Assembly: GCA_041521345.1 (NCBI GenBank)
Contig: JBGOHB010000016.1
Direction: 5' to 3' (one strand)
Origin: Virgibacillus_N oceani_A
GTDB taxonomy: Bacteria > Bacillota > Bacilli > Bacillales > Amphibacillaceae
DNA length: 64,000 nucleotides
Shown: positions 17,354 to 26,349 of the stretch, in pieces
How positions within the stretch are numbered: position 1 is the stretch's first letter
How the letters are laid out: every line of letters starts with the position of its first letter
The notes under the pieces: generated by a model
The model's input: only the letters and a program-made list of their open reading frames with translations
The model's database searches: none
What the model was told of the DNA's origin: nothing
Program-made: the position numbers and the translations under genes

Positions 17354-18652
17354 TTGTCAGGAACACTTATATTAGCGCTCATAATTTTTATTGCAACATT
17401 GATTTTCGTTATTTGGCAGCCAAAAGGATTGTCCATTGGCTGGTCGGCCTGCGGAGGGGCGGTAATAGCACTCCTCGTAGGTGTTGTCGACTTTGGGGAT
17501 GTCATCGAAGTAGCGGATATTGTATGGAACGCGACGCTGGCATTTGTTGCTATCATTCTTATTTCTTTAATACTTGACGAAATAGGTTTGTTCGAATGGG
17601 CGGCACTACATATGGCCAGAGTCGGAAAAGGCCAGGGGATAAAAATGTTTGTTTACATCAGTTTGTTGGGTGCAGTTGTTGCAGCCTTTTTTGCCAATGA
17701 TGGAGCGGCATTGATCCTTACGCCAATTGTACTTGCAATGGTTCGAACCCTTAATTTTAAGGAAAAGATGGTATTTCCTTTTATTATGGCAAGTGGATTC
17801 ATTGCTGATACAACATCATTGCCGTTTGTGGTCAGTAATCTGGTTAATATTGTATCGGCAGACTTCTTTAATATCGGTTTTTTAGAGTATGCGATTCGCA
17901 TGTTTATCCCGAATCTCTTTTCACTTGTAGCGACCATTACAGTTTTACTGATTTACTTTCGAAAAAGTATTCCAAGAACGTATGATATTTCGAACCTACA
18001 AAAACCGGAAGAAGCCATTAAAGATAAAAAAATGTTCCGCCTTTCCTGGTATGTTTTGGGACTGCTAGTTATTGGATATTTTATAAGTGAGTTTATTCAT
18101 CTGCCTGTCTCTATTGTTGCAGGGACGATAGCGATCTTCTTTATTTTTATGGCTAAAAATAGTTCTGTTGTTGATACGAAAGCTGTGATAAAAGGCGCTC
18201 CGTGGAATATTGTTTTCTTTTCCCTCGGCATGTATGTCGTTGTATTCGGATTAAGAAATGTAGGATTAACGGACTTATTGGCAAGCGTGATCCAGGCAAG
18301 TGCGGAGCAGGGATTATTTATCGCAACCATTTCCATGGGATTCATTGCAGCCATCCTGTCTTCTATTATGAATAATATGCCGACAGTGATGATTGATGCG
18401 ATTGCCATCTCCGAAACGGACACTACTGGAGTGATCAGAGAGGCGTTAATTTACGCCAATGTGATCGGCTCTGACTTAGGGCCGAAAATAACACCAATTG
18501 GGTCACTGGCTACCCTGCTATGGCTACATGTGTTATCCCAAAAAGGGGTTAAAATATCCTGGGGAACCTACTTTAAAACTGGTATCGTATTAACCATCCC
18601 TATACTGTTTATCACATTATTAGGTCTCTATTTCACGCTCACTCTATTTTAA
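17354..18652 (+). CDS. arsB: Arsenite efflux membrane protein ArsB
   Basis: A 432-residue carrier with 11-12 membrane segments of the ArsB/NhaD superfamily, exporting arsenite. Family segments are FFANDGAALILTPIVLAM and FVVSNLVNIVSADFFNIGF in the first half and GSDLGPKITPIGSLATLLWL in the second. The start is TTG 17354 with GGAGG ten bases upstream; the gap to arsR is 19 bp. Without arsA in the operon it would be driven by the membrane potential. Confidence 0.96.
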   Translation: MSGTLILALIIFIATLIFVIWQPKGLSIGWSACGGAVIALLVGVVDFGDVIEVADIVWNATLAFVAIILISLILDEIGLFEWAALHMARVGKGQGIKMFVYISLLGAVVAAFFANDGAALILTPIVLAMVRTLNFKEKMVFPFIMASGFIADTTSLPFVVSNLVNIVSADFFNIGFLEYAIRMFIPNLFSLVATITVLLIYFRKSIPRTYDISNLQKPEEAIKDKKMFRLSWYVLGLLVIGYFISEFIHLPVSIVAGTIAIFFIFMAKNSSVVDTKAVIKGAPWNIVFFSLGMYVVVFGLRNVGLTDLLASVIQASAEQGLFIATISMGFIAAILSSIMNNMPTVMIDAIAISETDTTGVIREALIYANVIGSDLGPKITPIGSLATLLWLHVLSQKGVKISWGTYFKTGIVLTIPILFITLLGLYFTLTLF

Positions 18653-18664
18653 AGGAGAATGAAT

Positions 18665-19084
18665 ATGTCGAAAAAAATCATCTACTTCCTATGTACCGGA
18701 AATTCCTGCAGAAGCCAGATGGCGGAGGGCTGGGCAAAAAAGTACTTCGGCGAAGACTGGGTAGTTAAAAGTGCCGGCATCGAAGCACACGGATTAAATC
18801 CAAATGCCGTTAAAGCAATGGATGAAGCCGGTGTCGATATTTCGGATCAAAAATCGGAAATCATTGATATGGATATATTAAATAATGCCACGCTTGCAGT
18901 AACGCTTTGCGGAGATGCAGCTGATAAGTGCCCAATGACACCACCGCATGTGAAACGGGATCATTGGGGATTTGATGATCCGGCGAAAGCAGAAGGAACA
19001 GAAGAAGAAAAGTGGAAAGTATTCCAGCGGGTTCGTGATGAGATTGAAGAGAGGGTGAAGCGGTTTGCTGAGAGAGGAGAGTAG
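18665..19084 (+). CDS. arsC: Arsenate reductase, thioredoxin-linked
   Basis: A 139-residue low-molecular-weight-phosphatase-type arsenate reductase. The P-loop is CTGNSCRS with the nucleophile Cys near residue 10, and the two relay cysteines are in TLCGDAADKCP (about 82 and 89), the thioredoxin-coupled triad. It reduces arsenate so that ArsB can export it. ATG 18665 is preferred: AAAGGAGA is six bases before it, while the ATG at 18659 is too close. It ends the arsRBC operon. Confidence 0.97.
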   Translation: MSKKIIYFLCTGNSCRSQMAEGWAKKYFGEDWVVKSAGIEAHGLNPNAVKAMDEAGVDISDQKSEIIDMDILNNATLAVTLCGDAADKCPMTPPHVKRDHWGFDDPAKAEGTEEEKWKVFQRVRDEIEERVKRFAERGE

Positions 19085-19130
19085 TTAATTAATTGGACAC
19101 TCTCTTGAACTTTCAATAAAAGATTGCTGT

Positions 19131-19269
19131 TTTATTGCAGTGTAACTGGTTGGCCGACAAAAGCGCCACGTCCTGGGACTACGGGACGTCCCATCATAAA
19201 GAATTGTGGCAACGTCTGCATGACCTACGTCCTGTAGGCCTAAACCCACTGAATGAAGTTTCACTTTAT
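19131..19269 (-). mobile_element. Small palindromic element, copy 1
   Basis: About 139 bp flanked on both sides by ATAAA (minus-strand reading). Minus-strand ends are GTGAAACTTCATTCAGTGGG and AACCAGTTACACTGCA, the same as in the copies at 50957-51117 and 63751-63919. The core contains the mini-hairpin CCTAC-AGGAC-GTAGG and a weaker second CAGGACG hairpin. There is no coding capacity. It resembles non-autonomous elements moved in trans; the transposase is not in the window, though IS200/IS605-type is the best guess. Confidence 0.8.
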
Positions 19270-19347
19270 CGCCAAACCTGACATACTAATAACTGGTGCT
19301 AAATAGTATGTTTGAAAAAGACTTAATCTAAATAAAAAGGTAAGGAA

Positions 19348-19391
19348 TCCATTTTGAACGGGTTGTCAAAGTGGGTTCTTTTTATTTTTGG
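19348..19391 (+). terminator. Rho-independent terminator-like hairpin
   Basis: GAATCCATTTTGA pairs with TCAAAGTGGGTTC (13 bp, G-U pairs allowed), followed by TTTTTATTTTT. It is 260 bp after arsC with the palindromic element between, and may be the original arsRBC terminator pushed downstream by that insertion. Confidence 0.65.
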
Positions 19392-19580
19392 GTAGCTATA
19401 AAACGTTTGGATGGTGGTTATCTCAAAGCGTTTTCGAGCAATTGTGAGGAAGGTTTCGTCTTAGATGGCTGCTCTACTTACCTTCTTCCTTTTATCTTTT
19501 ATGAATGGAAAAGGGATACCCTTGGTATAAGAGTACCCCTTTGATTTCTAAAGTAACACATAAGATTTATTCGATTTTTA

Positions 19581-19754
19581 TTATCGTTTATATAAAATCT
19601 GTTTTATTTCTTTTTTACCGCGGTACATGTTCCACTTCAAGTTCTCTAACTTAAGCAACGCAAGCCCAAACCTGCTCTTGCGTCCTTGCAACCCTTTAGT
19701 TGCGCCAGTGTGAATAAGCATCTGCAAAAACATTGCGTAGAATGCCAGAATTAC
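19581..19754 (-). pseudogene. Unidentified gene remnant, C-terminal end
   Basis: About 57 codons on the minus strand read VILAFYAMFLQMLIHTGATK and later RKSRFGLALLKLENLKWNMY to a stop at 19581. Composition is protein-like, but the frame is closed by a stop upstream and lacks a start. A hairpin (AAAGGGATAC / GTACCCCTTT, about 19518-19550) follows it downstream. It could be the tail of a transposase, but I do not recognise the family. Confidence 0.45.
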
Positions 19755-19798
19755 TTAGTTGTTACTATATTTTTTTATAATATCACATATAGGAGGAG

Positions 19799-19906
19799 GT
19801 GTCAAATTATACGAAAGGAATGTGGCGCGGATATTTCTGTAATTGGTTTGACCGTCGAAACTGGGAGGAAGCTTATCTATCGAAGTCACTAAGTTTAAAT
19901 GTCTGA
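19799..19906 (+). CDS. Possible 35-residue peptide behind a very strong ribosome site
   Basis: AGGAGGAGGTG (19791-19801) is an excellent ribosome site. The GTG inside it opens a frame of 35 codons, MSNYTKGMWRGYFCNWFDRR then NWEEAYLSKSLSLNV, rich in Trp and aromatic residues; an ATG at 19820 is in the same frame. Spacing to GTG is too short and to ATG too long, so translation is doubtful. Not recognised; it may be the head of a truncated gene. The remaining bases from 19270 to 20049 hold no other gene. Confidence 0.3.
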   Translation: MSNYTKGMWRGYFCNWFDRRNWEEAYLSKSLSLNV

Positions 19907-20049
19907 AAGGTCATATTAACCAACTTTCTTCATACCTGATAAACCTTAACCCTTAAAGAAACTTCTCCGATGGGTAACTCCACTTATTGACTTGAATCAC
20001 TATGGTGTCTATACTTTTGGTAGATTGTTTTAGAAGGAGAGAGAATTGT

Positions 20050-20622
20050 ATGAATGGAAAAATAATTGTTTTTTCCGGGTTTAGCGGAGTAGGAAAAAAT
20101 ACGATTATTAATGAATTGAAAAGTAAATACCCTCACGTTTTATATATCCCGTCCATGACGACCAGGGAAATGCGCGCAGGAGAAACGGAAGGGTCTCCTT
20201 ATTTTTTTGTAGACAGAGATGAATTTAAAAGCAGGATTGCGAATAATTATTTTATTGAGTATGAGGAAGTACATGAAAACTGGTACGGCACACCAAAGGA
20301 TAAGTACTACGAAGCAATAGAAAACAATCTAATAGTGGTGAAAGATATTGACGTGAACGGCGCAGTGGCCATGAAGCAGGAGTTTGGAGATAATACTGTA
20401 CTGGTCTATATCGAACCTCCAAGTATTGATGAATTAAAGCATCGCCTGTTAAACCGCGGGGATAACTCGGATGATATTATCAGAAGGCTGAAAAGGGTGG
20501 ACTATGAACTGTCCAAGAAACCTTTATTCGATGAAATCGTAGTAAATGATGACCTCGAAAAAGCTGTGCTTAAGTGTGAAGAGGTTTTGCTGAAACATGC
20601 AACAGGAATTACCCCTTCATAA
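20050..20622 (+). CDS. Guanylate-kinase-like nucleotide kinase
   Basis: A 190-residue guanylate-kinase fold protein. The P-loop is GFSGVGKNT (residues 10-18), followed by the nucleotide-monophosphate region MTTREMRAGETEGSPYFF, the YGTPKDKY segment and a RGDNSDDIIRRL lid. It is probably a paralogue of housekeeping gmk, since the core is more divergent and the context (27 bp before an ABC exporter) is not that of gmk-rpoZ. The real substrate is unknown. ATG 20050 follows AGAAGGAGAG; the same frame is open 16 codons further upstream without a ribosome site. Confidence 0.8.
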   Translation: MNGKIIVFSGFSGVGKNTIINELKSKYPHVLYIPSMTTREMRAGETEGSPYFFVDRDEFKSRIANNYFIEYEEVHENWYGTPKDKYYEAIENNLIVVKDIDVNGAVAMKQEFGDNTVLVYIEPPSIDELKHRLLNRGDNSDDIIRRLKRVDYELSKKPLFDEIVVNDDLEKAVLKCEEVLLKHATGITPS

Positions 20623-20649
20623 ATAGAGAAGCAACGGAAAGGTGAGACA

Positions 20650-21435
20650 ATGGGAGAAACGGCGATCAAATTATCAAACCTAACAAAATCATACAGAAAA
20701 AATGCTGCTGTAAAAGATGTGACACTGGAAGTGGAAAAAGGGGAATTGTTTGGTTTTCTTGGTCCTAATGGGGCCGGAAAAACAACAACGATTAAAATGA
20801 TGACTGGTTTATTGGAGCCAACGGAAGGTACTGCAGAAATTATCGGCATTGATATTTGGAAAGATCCGCTTGAAGCTAAAAAGAAGATTGCTTACGTGCC
20901 GGATCAGCCAAATCTATATCCCAAACTGACAGGTTGGGATTATTTGGCGTTTATCGCTTCTGTTTTTCGGATTCCCAAGAAACAGTTTAAAACCAACGCA
21001 ATGGAGTTGCTTGAAACGTTCAGTCTAACACATGATGCACATGATTTAATTGAAAGCTATTCCCACGGGATGAAGCAGAAAATTGCGATATGCGGGGCGC
21101 TCGTTTCCGAGCCGGACGTGTTTTTTTTGGATGAACCGACGGTCGGGCTTGACCCTAAAAGTGCACGCAGTCTAAAGAATCTGCTTCGGGAGCAATGTAA
21201 TAACGGGATGACTGTCTTTATGTCCACGCATATTTTAGAAATTGCTGAGCAGATGTGTGATCGGATTGGCATCATTTTTGATGGGGACATTATTTCTCTT
21301 GGGACGATGCAAGACCTTAGAACACAAGGCGGGAATACGGATAAAAGTCTGGAGGATATTTTCCTGGAACTTACTGGTGGAGAAGACCAGCAAGAAGTCA
21401 TCAAGGGCATGGCCGAAAATGGTGATTCCCAATGA
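20650..21435 (+). CDS. ABC exporter ATP-binding protein
   Basis: A 261-residue single ABC ATPase: Walker A GPNGAGKTTT (about 38), signature SHGMKQK (about 139), Walker B VFFLDEPTVGLDP. It resembles EcsA-type and other ABC-2 export ATPases. Its stop overlaps the start of the permease gene (ATGA), so the two are translationally coupled and form one exporter. The substrate is unknown. Confidence 0.93.
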   Translation: MGETAIKLSNLTKSYRKNAAVKDVTLEVEKGELFGFLGPNGAGKTTTIKMMTGLLEPTEGTAEIIGIDIWKDPLEAKKKIAYVPDQPNLYPKLTGWDYLAFIASVFRIPKKQFKTNAMELLETFSLTHDAHDLIESYSHGMKQKIAICGALVSEPDVFFLDEPTVGLDPKSARSLKNLLREQCNNGMTVFMSTHILEIAEQMCDRIGIIFDGDIISLGTMQDLRTQGGNTDKSLEDIFLELTGGEDQQEVIKGMAENGDSQ

Positions 21436-23186
21436 TGAAAGCTCTTTTGAAAAATCAATGGAAAATATTTTGGAACATGGCTCGAACGCAGCCCAAGGTG
21501 AATTACATAAGCTATCTTGTATTATTTGTCGTTTTTTTTATCGTGTTATATTGGTTAGTCTTAGGGATAGGGGTAATAGGTGATGCAATTACGGAGCCCA
21601 TTTTGGCGGGCCTCCTGTCCTACGGGTTTCTGATAGTGATTGGATTTATTATTTTATTTAGTCTCCCGCAGGTATTTAAGCATTTGTATTCTGCTACTGA
21701 TTTAAATCTCTTGTTCACGATGCCAATTCCGACAAGGTATATATTTTGGATTAAATACATGCAGAGTTTTGTGGGGGCGCCAATAATTCTTTTTGTTCTA
21801 GCAATTGTGCCGTTATACGTGTATGGGTTATATGCCGGGGTCAATTTCCTGTATTTCCCTGTTGTGCTCATTATATTGCTTTCTGTCATTGTGATTGGCT
21901 TATCGATTGCCTATTTGTTTAACCTAGTTCTAGTGCAGATCATACCGGCATCGAGAGCTAATGAATTTATGTCAGTAATGAGTGTATTGGCAGGGTTATT
22001 GGTCTATCTTTTGTTTTTCCTCCCCGGCAGAGCAAACGAAGAACCGCTCACAGAAGTTATTCTGTCCGGATTGCCTTTATTTCCAGCATGGTTTCCGGTA
22101 ACATGGGCGAGTAACGCCATTACACAGGCAAGTACAGGTTCATTTGACTTTTTTATTCCTTTTCTTATGATGCTTGTTCTGACAATTATTTTTATCCTGG
22201 TAACATCTACACTTGTTGACAGGGGGTTTCGAACCGGATGGGTAAAATTGAGTGAAGGAAGTGGAAAAAAACGCAAAAAAGCCACCAAGAAAAAACAAGA
22301 GTCAAAGCTTAATCGTCCCGTGATTGCTGTCGGGAAAAAAGAATGGTTTACTTTAAAACGTGATGTAAGAGAATGGCTTTCGTTTATTCCAATTTTCATT
22401 TTTATGTTCGTATTCCTATTTTCAGGCTTTATCTCTGGAGAAGGAAACTTAAATGATTTACGTGGTATACCTGAATTAACCTGGCCACTAGCGCAGATTC
22501 TATTATTATCTATTTATGGCATGACGAATGCACAATTTGCCAGTTTTTCCATTGCGCGAGAGGCAAAGTCAACGTGGATATTGGAGATTCTCCCGCTATC
22601 TGGAAAAGAGATTATTTTTGGGAAGTTGTGGATCAGCTGGCTTGTTCCTTTTGTCATTTTAACGGTGATTGAAGTCGTTGCTGGTCTTTACCTTGGCTGG
22701 ACAGCACTTCAGTTTATCGGTGGTATCGTGATGAAAGCTGTGCTCACTGTTGGCATGAGTGGCCTCGGCATATGGTTTGGGGCAATCGGGGCAAAGTATA
22801 ATCCGGAAAATCCGCAGAACCGTTTGCGGTTTGCACCGGCTTTATTAATGATGATGGCTTCATTTGTTTATTTGTTCCTGGCGTTAATTCCATTTGCCAT
22901 ATTATTGATCCCTGTGGAAGCAATGGCATTTGTCCAGGAGGTTAGTAATACGAATGGTTTTATTGGAACTGCGGGCGGTTTTATTTATTCGGTACTGCAA
23001 TGGAAAGAAGCAAGTGTGTTCCTCGTTATGGTAGGAGGTTTCATTTTAATGCTGGCCGTTTCCTTTGGTGTTGCGTATTTATTCGCGGTGAAAAGTGCCC
23101 GCAGAATAGAAGAAGGCATCGATATTGAAATGGTGCAGGCCACCGTTTCCAAACCATTGTTCGGAAAGCGGCCTGGCGGTTTATAA
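21432..23186 (+). CDS. ABC exporter permease subunit
   Basis: A 584-residue membrane protein with about 12 segments in two halves, separated by a basic cytoplasmic stretch (SGKKRKKATKKKQESK near residue 275). It resembles the putative ABC_export family partnered with EcsA-like ATPases. Start ATG 21432 lies inside the end of the ATPase gene. A strong terminator follows. No sequence clue to the cargo. Confidence 0.85.
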   Translation: MMKALLKNQWKIFWNMARTQPKVNYISYLVLFVVFFIVLYWLVLGIGVIGDAITEPILAGLLSYGFLIVIGFIILFSLPQVFKHLYSATDLNLLFTMPIPTRYIFWIKYMQSFVGAPIILFVLAIVPLYVYGLYAGVNFLYFPVVLIILLSVIVIGLSIAYLFNLVLVQIIPASRANEFMSVMSVLAGLLVYLLFFLPGRANEEPLTEVILSGLPLFPAWFPVTWASNAITQASTGSFDFFIPFLMMLVLTIIFILVTSTLVDRGFRTGWVKLSEGSGKKRKKATKKKQESKLNRPVIAVGKKEWFTLKRDVREWLSFIPIFIFMFVFLFSGFISGEGNLNDLRGIPELTWPLAQILLLSIYGMTNAQFASFSIAREAKSTWILEILPLSGKEIIFGKLWISWLVPFVILTVIEVVAGLYLGWTALQFIGGIVMKAVLTVGMSGLGIWFGAIGAKYNPENPQNRLRFAPALLMMMASFVYLFLALIPFAILLIPVEAMAFVQEVSNTNGFIGTAGGFIYSVLQWKEASVFLVMVGGFILMLAVSFGVAYLFAVKSARRIEEGIDIEMVQATVSKPLFGKRPGGL

Positions 23187-23189
23187 ACA

Positions 23190-23243
23190 AAAAAATCCTT
23201 ATTGTTATGCAGTCTTTGGGCTGCTTACAATAAGGATTTTTAT
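23190..23243 (+). terminator. Rho-independent terminator after ABC exporter
   Basis: AAAAATCCTTATTGT (23191-23205) pairs perfectly with ACAATAAGGATTTTT (23227-23241). Confidence 0.9.
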
Positions 23244-23440
23244 TATAAAGTACGGGAAGTATAGTATTTATACAGAACATTGCTATAGACCATAAAAAAT
23301 GGTATACTTTTAAAGTGACCGCAATTGTATATGAGTGCACAAAAATATCTAATATTATTATATCACTGATTGGTTTCAAAGTCAACATAAAACAAAATTT
23401 AAGTTTACCCGAAAAGATAGATCGACTTTCCACAAAAAAT

Positions 23441-23483
23441 AGGCATGGGAAAGTTCGAGCCCAAAAATGACTTTTCCATGCCT
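23441..23483. terminator. Isolated strong hairpin
   Basis: AGGCATGGGAAAGT pairs with ACTTTTCCATGCCT (23470-23483). T-rich runs lie on both sides, so it could end transcription on either strand, but no gene is seen that needs it. The gap 23244-23694 otherwise holds the helD promoter region. Confidence 0.6.
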
Positions 23484-23624
23484 GTTTTAGCTATTTTTAT
23501 GGTAAATAAAAGAAAATAATCCTCCCAAAATGTGTTAAAACTTATTTGGATAAAACAAAATTTATAACACAAAAGGAGACTCTGTATGTCTAATTATAAC
23601 GCATTTTTCCAAGCAATTTATACC

Positions 23625-23666
23625 TTTGAGTTTACCTTTTTGTAAGGGGGAAAAGGTAAACTCAAA
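23625..23666. promoter_or_regulatory. 16-bp perfect inverted repeat upstream of helD
   Basis: TTTGAGTTTACCTTTT (23625-23640) and AAAAGGTAAACTCAAA (23651-23666) with a 10-base G-rich spacer, ending 28 bp before the helD start. There is no T run after it on the plus strand, so it is not a normal terminator. It may be an operator or a 5'-UTR hairpin. Confidence 0.7.
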
Positions 23667-23694
23667 AAAACAAAAATTAAATGGGGTGGATGGA

Positions 23695-26004
23695 ATGAGC
23701 CATGAAAAGGAAAACCGTGCCGCAGAAGAGCAGCGAATTGAGCGTGTTATACATGAAATCAACAAAAAAGAAGAAAAGATTCATGCTAAATCTGCTGGTC
23801 TGAAAGAGAGTGTGATTGAACTCCGTAAAAATTTTTGGGAAGATGTCACAGTCAATTTAGATGAGCCGGATGATGTCATTGAAACGCACGCCAGTATGAA
23901 GCAACAGGCAGAGCTGTTATCGGAAAGAGAAAGAACACATGGGCAATTTTCTAAAGAACTGAAAACCCTGAAACGTTTAAAGGATTCGCCCTATTTTGGC
24001 CGTGTTGACTTTAAGGAAGAAAATGATAATGAAGCTGATCAAATTTATATAGGAACCGCATCGCTCATGGATCACAAGGAAGAAGATTTTATGATTTATG
24101 ATTGGCGTGCCCCCATTTCAAGTATTTATTATGATTTTCCTCCGGGCAAGGCCGAGTATGAAACAATGGAAGGCTCGATTAAAGGAGATATGACGTTAAA
24201 ACGGCAATTTATTATAAGACAGGGCGAGCTCAAAGGCATATTTGACACTGGCGTATCCATAGGTGATCCCCTTTTGCAAGAGGCGCTTGGAAACAATGCC
24301 AGTACTACAATGAAAAGTATTGTAGCAACGATTCAGGAGGAACAGAACAAAATTATCCGCAATGAAAGAAGCCGTCTTTTGGTCGTTCAGGGAGCGGCGG
24401 GCAGTGGAAAAACGTCTGCTGCCCTGCAACGTATCGCCTATTTGATGTATCGATACAGGGATCAATTAAACGCTGATAATATGATTCTTTTTTCTCCTAA
24501 TCCATTATTTACAAGTTATGTTGCGAATGTACTGCCAGATCTGGGAGAGGAAAACATTAAACAAACCACGTTTCTGGACTTCCTGGAAGAAGGTATTGGT
24601 AAAGAAATCACCATTGAATCCCCATTTAAACAGATGGAATATGCGTTAACAGGGGAAGGAAGTAATGACCATGAAATTCGAATGAAAAATATTGCATTGA
24701 AGTCGAGTTTGGATTTCAAACAGGTGATCGAGGCATTTATTTTACATCTGAAACATAAGGGCATCCATTTTAAAAATATCACTTTCCAGCATCGCGTCCT
24801 TATTTCAAAAGAAGCACAGTATGATTATTTTTATGGTTTAGATGAACATATGGATATTCCAAATAAAGTGGAGCTTGTCAGCAGGTGGCTGCTGAAGGAA
24901 CTTCGACAAAAGATGGAGGAGGAGAAGGACAAGGATTGGGTAATGGAAAAAGTGGAATCACTTGATAGGGAAACTTATTTAAAAGCCTATTATCAAACAC
25001 AGGATCAGGATGATGTGAATGATGTTGACACGGAAGAGGAGTTTTTGCGGGCGGCAGTGGTGAAAAATGTGTACTTGAAAATTAAGAAGCGGATTAAGGA
25101 ATTTCAGTTTGTGAATGTCGCGGCAACCTACCTGAAAATGTTTAAAGATTGGGATCCTGAAAATCATCGGCCGGATTACTGGGAGGAAATTAATGCGTTT
25201 ACCGCTTTTTATTTATCTCGAAAACATGTGATGTGGGAAGACGCTGCCCCGTATGCATATTTCAAGGGATTATTATTGGGGCATCACGCTGATCGATCAG
25301 TTCGGCAGTTAGTGATTGACGAGGCGCAGGATTATTCGGCCTTTCAATATGCATATATAAAAGAGGTTTTTCCTTATACACGAATGACTTTGCTTGGCGA
25401 TGTGAATCAGGGAATCTATGCCTATGCAACAGAGGAAAATCCGCTTACCCCATCCACTGCTCTGGATAATCAGGAGCGGATCACACTGACAAAGAGTTAC
25501 CGTTCCACAAAACAAATTGTGGAATTTACAAAAGCTTTTGCGCCTGGTGAAGAAGCGATTGTACCTTTTAACCGAGAAGGGGATAAGCCAAGGTTGTTAC
25601 AGATCGAAAGTGCAGACCTCATGGAAGTGCTGCTTGAAAATGTAGAGGCACTTCGTGAACGTGGATATGAGAGTATTGCGCTAATTTGTAAAACAAAGCA
25701 GGAGAGCAACATGCTTTATGAACTTTTGAAAGATGAAACTGCGGTTAAGAAGATGGATGAGGAAACATTTGAATTTGAAAAGGGGTTGCTGATTCTGCCT
25801 GTATACTTAGCGAAGGGGATAGAATTTGATGCGGTAATAATTCCTGATGCTTCTGAACAAAGCTATGAAAAGGAGTCGGACAGAACACTTTTTTATACAG
25901 CTTGTACCAGGGCAATGCATTCACTTGTCATGTTGAGTAACGGTTCTCCTTGCAGGTTTATTGGGGAGGCATCCGGGAATAAATATGATGTAAGTGGGGT
26001 ATAG
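23695..26004 (+). CDS. helD: HelD helicase, RNA polymerase recycling factor
   Basis: A 769-residue superfamily-1 helicase of the HelD group, which uses ATP to release stalled RNA polymerase from nucleic acid. The N-terminal 60 residues form the charged coiled coil typical of HelD (EQRIERVIHEINKKEEK). Walker A is GAAGSGKT (about 233), the DExx box DEAQDYS (about 543), with late helicase motifs KSYRSTKQIVEF and LAKGIEFDAVI. ATG 23695 has GGGTGG and GGATGG just before it; 23 upstream in-frame codons run through an inverted repeat and are unlikely to be translated. Confidence 0.93.
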   Translation: MSHEKENRAAEEQRIERVIHEINKKEEKIHAKSAGLKESVIELRKNFWEDVTVNLDEPDDVIETHASMKQQAELLSERERTHGQFSKELKTLKRLKDSPYFGRVDFKEENDNEADQIYIGTASLMDHKEEDFMIYDWRAPISSIYYDFPPGKAEYETMEGSIKGDMTLKRQFIIRQGELKGIFDTGVSIGDPLLQEALGNNASTTMKSIVATIQEEQNKIIRNERSRLLVVQGAAGSGKTSAALQRIAYLMYRYRDQLNADNMILFSPNPLFTSYVANVLPDLGEENIKQTTFLDFLEEGIGKEITIESPFKQMEYALTGEGSNDHEIRMKNIALKSSLDFKQVIEAFILHLKHKGIHFKNITFQHRVLISKEAQYDYFYGLDEHMDIPNKVELVSRWLLKELRQKMEEEKDKDWVMEKVESLDRETYLKAYYQTQDQDDVNDVDTEEEFLRAAVVKNVYLKIKKRIKEFQFVNVAATYLKMFKDWDPENHRPDYWEEINAFTAFYLSRKHVMWEDAAPYAYFKGLLLGHHADRSVRQLVIDEAQDYSAFQYAYIKEVFPYTRMTLLGDVNQGIYAYATEENPLTPSTALDNQERITLTKSYRSTKQIVEFTKAFAPGEEAIVPFNREGDKPRLLQIESADLMEVLLENVEALRERGYESIALICKTKQESNMLYELLKDETAVKKMDEETFEFEKGLLILPVYLAKGIEFDAVIIPDASEQSYEKESDRTLFYTACTRAMHSLVMLSNGSPCRFIGEASGNKYDVSGV

Positions 26005-26008
26005 AGGC

Positions 26009-26048
26009 ATAGGGGCAGCTCACCTGTCCCTATGTCTCTTTATTTTTA
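26009..26048 (+). terminator. Rho-independent terminator after helD
   Basis: CATAGGGGCAG pairs with CTGTCCCTATG, followed by TCTCTTTATTTTT; it runs up to the end of the convergent small gene. Confidence 0.75.
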
Positions 26049-26255
26049 TAAATTGTTATAGACCTGTGAAATTTCTTTTTCGGCTATTTCTTCGTTTGCT
26101 GATTCCAGCTTCTTATGTTCGTCTACAGAACTTCCGGATGGTGCATCCTCGGCCTGAAAAGGATGATTAAATTTGAGACCATTTGTTACGCCTAGTTCTC
26201 CGTCTTGGTTAGCCTCTGTTGGAAGTTCGAATTTCTTTTTGGGTTTTTGGGCCAT
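26046..26255 (-). CDS. Small acidic hydrophilic protein, unknown
   Basis: A 69-residue protein with no membrane segment or cysteine, starting MAQKPKKKFELPTEANQDGE and then mostly charged, acidic and low-complexity. AGGTGAT lies four bases before ATG 26255, so it is very likely translated. I do not recognise a family; it recalls the small hydrophilic, possibly spore- or stress-related proteins of bacilli. Confidence 0.65.
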   Translation of the reverse strand: MAQKPKKKFELPTEANQDGELGVTNGLKFNHPFQAEDAPSGSSVDEHKKLESANEEIAEKEISQVYNNL

Positions 26256-26349
26256 TTTATCACCTCATTTTAGATTTCGCAGGGTGGAACTTTTTTATTC
26301 CGCCCGTGTGCAACACTCAAAATAATTAAGGATATACCCCCGCGAGCAG

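Noticed and set aside
19686..19892. 68-codon plus-strand frame
   Set aside because: It lies antisense to a protein-like minus-strand remnant and lacks a ribosome site.
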